A DNA stretch of 64,000 nucleotides from Saccharospirillum sp043196875 (lineage in GTDB: Bacteria > Pseudomonadota > Gammaproteobacteria > Pseudomonadales > Natronospirillaceae): NCBI RefSeq assembly GCF_043196875.1, contig NZ_JBEBMX010000006.1, positions 186,001 through 250,000 of the forward strand, in the 5' to 3' direction. A program made the position numbers and the translations under genes. The notes under the pieces were generated by a model, which saw only the letters and a list, made by a program, of their open reading frames with translations, was not told where the DNA came from and ran no database searches. Positions 60,973 through 64,000 of the stretch are shown piece by piece (the first letter of the stretch is position 1; each line of letters starts with the position of its first letter).

Positions 60973-61944
60973 TCAATGATTATCCGGCGGATGATAGCAC
61001 GCCAATCGCTGGCCAGAGCCCACTTCAATTAAGCTCGGATCACTGCGCGTGCAGTCCGCCTGGGCAAATGGACAGCGCGGCTCAAAGGCACAGCCCAATG
61101 GCGGGTCGAACGGGTCGGGTAATACCACGGCATCGCTTTCCGGCGGCAGGCGCAGTTGGGTATTGCCGGGTACCGAATCGAGCAGACGCTGGGTGTATGG
61201 ATGACGCGGATGTTCGAACAGATCATCGACTCCGCCCTGCTCAACAATGCGGCCGAAATACATCACCACCACCCGGTCGCAGAAATTGCGCACCACACCC
61301 AGATCGTGACTGATAAACAGATAGGTCAGTTGGAATTCATCGCGCAAGCGCTTGAGCAGGTTCAGTACCTGAGCCTGGACCGAGACATCGAGCGCCGACA
61401 CTGGTTCGTCCAAAACCAGAACATCCGGCTCGGCTGCCAGTGCCCGGGCGATACCAATACGCTGCGCCTGGCCACCGGAGAATTCGTGCGGATAACGGTC
61501 GAGAAATTCCGGGCGCAGGTTGACGTGAGTCATCAGCTCTAGCAATCGTTGCTCGCGCTGCTCGGCATTTAAATGACGCAGATGAATCAGCGGCGCCGAC
61601 AGAATATCGCGAATGGTTTTGCGTGGATTGAGCGAACTATTCGGGTCCTGAAAAATGTACTGCACCTTGCGCGAGAGCTGTTTCAGATCGACTTTTTTAC
61701 CAGCCTTCGCCAGCGGTTCGCCATCGAGATGAATGCTGCCGTCGGTCGGTTGATCGAGCCCGACCAACATACGCGCCAAGGTCGATTTGCCGCAGCCAGA
61801 CTCCCCGACAATGCCGAGAATTTCACCCGGCTTCACCTCAAAACCAAGATTGCGCACCGCATGAACGGCAGGAATCGACTGGCCGAACAGATTGCGGCCA
61901 CCGCCAAAACGCTTGACCAGTTCATTGACTTCGAGCTTGTTCAT
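60973..61944 (-). CDS. Peptide ABC transporter ATP-binding protein (DppF/OppF type)
   Basis: The 323-residue ATPase has Walker A GESGCGKST (about 45-53), signature FSGGQAQRIGIARALA, Walker B VLVLDEPVSALD and switch His in FISHDLGVV. The C-terminal oligopeptide domain GCAFEPRCPFAQADC follows. It powers import of di- or oligopeptides or nickel. AGGAGG precedes the ATG, which overlaps by four bases (ATGA) the stop of the upstream fused gene. It is the last transport gene before the FadR-type regulator. Confidence 0.94.
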   Translation of the reverse strand: MNKLEVNELVKRFGGGRNLFGQSIPAVHAVRNLGFEVKPGEILGIVGESGCGKSTLARMLVGLDQPTDGSIHLDGEPLAKAGKKVDLKQLSRKVQYIFQDPNSSLNPRKTIRDILSAPLIHLRHLNAEQREQRLLELMTHVNLRPEFLDRYPHEFSGGQAQRIGIARALAAEPDVLVLDEPVSALDVSVQAQVLNLLKRLRDEFQLTYLFISHDLGVVRNFCDRVVVMYFGRIVEQGGVDDLFEHPRHPYTQRLLDSVPGNTQLRLPPESDAVVLPDPFDPPLGCAFEPRCPFAQADCTRSDPSLIEVGSGQRLACYHPPDNH

Positions 61945-63860
61945 AGCACCTCCTGCGCGAAAATACAGCGCGCCTGTCGCGCTTCGGTCAGGGTCGTTAA
62001 TTCGATCGGTGCCTGGCGGCAGCTATCGGTCACGCGGTCGCAGCGATCGGCGAATTTACAGCCGACCGGCAGGTCGCTGACGGTCGGTGGCAGGCCGGGA
62101 ATTTCGGCCAGCTCGGTGCCGCCTTTGCGGATGTCCGGCACGCATTCGATCAGCCGGCGTGTATAGGGATGCGCAGGCTTGGCGAGCACTTCCGCCACGG
62201 GTCCGATTTCAACAATTTCACCGGCGTACATCACCGCCACTCGGTCACAAATTTCCGAGACCACGCCGAAGTCGTGGGTAATAAACATCAGGCTGGCGTT
62301 ACGCTCACGACGCAATTGATTGAGCAGCCGCAACACCTGCGCCTGAACCGTCACATCTAACGCCGTGGTTGGTTCATCGGCAATAATCAGTTGCGGCTCA
62401 TTCGCCAACGCCATGGCAATAGACACACGCTGACGCATGCCACCCGACAACTGATGCGGATAGAGTTTGGCGCGTTGTGCCGCGTTGGGAATGCGCACCG
62501 ATTCCAGCAATTCGACCGCGCGTTTCCAGGCAGCGCGATGGCTGATCAGCGCATGAGCGCGCATCGCCTCGACCAGTTGATCGCCAATGCTGAACAGCGG
62601 ATGCAAAGTCGACAACGGATCCTGAAAAATATAAGCCAGCTCACCACCGCGCAGCGAACGCAGTTGTTCGTCATTAACACCAAGAATGTTGTCGTTTTTG
62701 TAGTTCACCTGACCATCGACAATCACACCCGGCGGCGACGCCACCAAACCCAGCAACGACATGGCCGTCACCGATTTACCGGAACCGGATTCGCCGATAA
62801 TGCCCAAACACTCGCCTGGCTGAATGCTGAAACTCGGGCCATTCACGGCCTGATGCACGCTGCCACCGAGATGAAATTCAGTGCGTAAATCCTTCACCTC
62901 CAGCAAGCCATTTTGTTCACCGCTGGCCGGTTGGCGCGCTGCCTTGGCAACTTCAGTCCGTGCCGCCGGCCGGCGCAACGCACCGGCTTTCAGGCGCGGA
63001 TCGAGCGCATCGCGCACGCCGTCGCCCAGTAGATTAATGCTCATCACCAGAATAAAAATCACCAGACCAGCGAGGCTGGCAACGTGTGGCGCATTGATAA
63101 TCAGACTGCGACCTTCGCCGAGAATGGAACCCAGATCAGCCGTTGGTGGTTGCGCACCCAAACCCAAAAAAGACAGGCCGGCAGTTTCCAGAATCATCCA
63201 ACCAACGGTGGTCGACATGGTAATCACAATCACCGGCAACACATTAGGCAGCACTTCGCTGAGCAAAATGCGCGCATCGCCTTTACCGGATAGGCGCGCG
63301 GCATCAACGAACTCCCGATTGCGCAAGGTCACCACCACGCCACGCACATTACGCGCGAAGAAGGGAATATTGACGATGGCGATGGCGTACAGCGCATTCA
63401 TCAAACCCGGGCCGAGTGCGGCAACAATCGCCAGCGCCAGCAAGATGTAAGGAAAGGCCATCAGCATGTCGATGCCGCGCATCAGACTGCCGTCGATACG
63501 GCCGCCAAAATAACCGGCGACCAGACCGATCAGCGAGCCGAAAAAGGCCGCCACCAAAGTGGCGGCAATGCCAACGGCGAGTGAAACGCGAGTGCCCCAC
63601 AACAGACGCGACAGCAGATCGCGACCGAGCTGATCGGTGCCTAAAAAATGGCCGTCACTGAACGGCGGCTGCAGCCGATTGGCGAGCTCGGTGATATCGG
63701 GATCGGCTAATGGCAACCAGGGCGTCACCAGCACCAGCGCGATAACCGCGAGGATAACGACCAAGCCAAAAGCGGCCAGTCGATTACGCACCAGCAAGGC
63801 CAAAGTTCCAGCGCGACCGCTGCGTTTTCTCATTGGGGTAGGAGCGGTGGCAGTGGTCAT
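61941..63860 (-). CDS. Peptide ABC transporter fused permease (DppC) and ATPase (DppD)
   Basis: One 639-residue frame joins two usual genes. Residues about 1-285 form a DppC-type permease with six helices and an EAA loop near FVDAARLSGKGDARILLSEVLP. After a linker (about 290-315), residues 320-639 form a DppD-type ATPase with Walker A GESGSGKS, signature LSGGMRQRVSIAMALA, Walker B LIIADEPTTALD and the C-terminal Cys-containing GCKFADRCDR. There is no frameshift or stop between the halves. Such fusions are known in proteobacteria. It overlaps both neighbouring genes by four bases. Confidence 0.94.
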   Translation of the reverse strand: MTTATAPTPMRKRSGRAGTLALLVRNRLAAFGLVVILAVIALVLVTPWLPLADPDITELANRLQPPFSDGHFLGTDQLGRDLLSRLLWGTRVSLAVGIAATLVAAFFGSLIGLVAGYFGGRIDGSLMRGIDMLMAFPYILLALAIVAALGPGLMNALYAIAIVNIPFFARNVRGVVVTLRNREFVDAARLSGKGDARILLSEVLPNVLPVIVITMSTTVGWMILETAGLSFLGLGAQPPTADLGSILGEGRSLIINAPHVASLAGLVIFILVMSINLLGDGVRDALDPRLKAGALRRPAARTEVAKAARQPASGEQNGLLEVKDLRTEFHLGGSVHQAVNGPSFSIQPGECLGIIGESGSGKSVTAMSLLGLVASPPGVIVDGQVNYKNDNILGVNDEQLRSLRGGELAYIFQDPLSTLHPLFSIGDQLVEAMRAHALISHRAAWKRAVELLESVRIPNAAQRAKLYPHQLSGGMRQRVSIAMALANEPQLIIADEPTTALDVTVQAQVLRLLNQLRRERNASLMFITHDFGVVSEICDRVAVMYAGEIVEIGPVAEVLAKPAHPYTRRLIECVPDIRKGGTELAEIPGLPPTVSDLPVGCKFADRCDRVTDSCRQAPIELTTLTEARQARCIFAQEVL

Positions 63861-64000
63861 GTCGTCACCCTCGGGTCGAGCAGAACCTGGACCACATCGG
63901 CGACCAGATTAAACAACACATAGGCCGCCGCGACGATCAGCACGCCGCCCTGCACCACTAACAAATCGCGCGTGGAAATGGCGTTCACCAACATGGAACC
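63857..64000 (-). CDS. Peptide ABC transporter permease (DppB type), C-terminal fragment
   Basis: The last 47 residues of a permease run to the window edge: GSMLVNAISTRDLLVVQGG, then VLIVAAAYVLFNLVADVVQVLLDPRV. This is the standard C-terminus of DppB/OppB permeases, including the final helix and DPR motif. The stop overlaps the start of the fused gene (ATGA). The N-terminal part and the substrate-binding protein gene lie outside the window. Confidence 0.9.
   Translation of the reverse strand, partial: GSMLVNAISTRDLLVVQGGVLIVAAAYVLFNLVADVVQVLLDPRVTT

Overview
The window looks like about 64 kb of chromosome from a free-living, moderately GC-rich Gammaproteobacterium, perhaps a marine or saline heterotroph of the Oceanospirillales type. 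The evidence is the conserved order ispE-prs-rplY(L25)-pth-ychF, a yegQ/trhP-yfhL pair, a mgsA gene, a Fur-box-linked imelysin operon, TAXI-type TRAP transport and a sigma-54 regulator. The genus assignment is inference only. I see no rRNA or tRNA gene, phage, insertion sequence or CRISPR array.

Layout. 1-5 kb: a truncated TSUP exporter, a barrel protein with SPOR-like modules, a methyltransferase, an Mpo1-like membrane protein and a beta-helix lipoprotein. 5-7 kb: a 55-residue orphan gene, then an EamA transporter behind a clear FMN riboswitch, which points to riboflavin import. 7-12 kb: an iron-linked operon (imelysin, di-haem oxidoreductase, second imelysin, DUF1513) with a Fur-box-like site upstream. 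12-21.4 kb: a Gfo/Idh/MocA oxidoreductase, a solute-binding protein, and a beta-glucoside/cellodextrin locus. That locus holds a GH1 enzyme, two sugar ABC permeases, a binding protein, a cytoplasmic GH9 enzyme and a LacI repressor, with a promoter and LacI-type operator visible in front of the binding protein.

21.5-36 kb is a mixed housekeeping and stress region: YitT protein, BNR propeller with a ThiS/MoaD-like partner, methylglyoxal synthase, VanZ, CHASE2-adenylate cyclase, Asp/Glu racemase, katG, DUF6314, small orphans, DUF1127/LysR/DUF5694, a questin-oxidase-like protein, AraC and Ohr. 36-40.3 kb: secreted orphan, two acetyltransferases, prolyl aminopeptidase, YfhL ferredoxin and TrhP. 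40.4-47.4 kb: a DctB/DctD-like two-component system next to a TAXI-TRAP transporter. A good sigma-54 promoter and an upstream palindrome suggest the regulator controls the transporter.

47.6-52.1 kb is the conserved ispE-prs-rplY-pth-ychF block. 52.2-64 kb: a lipoprotein with eight tryptophan repeats, a GIN-domain lipoprotein, a GMC oxidoreductase, a small SutA-like protein, D-amino acid dehydrogenase, a divergent SDR/AraC pair, and a peptide ABC transporter with a fused permease-ATPase and a FadR-type regulator, cut by the window edge. The overall picture is an organism scavenging beta-glucosides, peptides, organic acids, iron and riboflavin, with peroxide defence.
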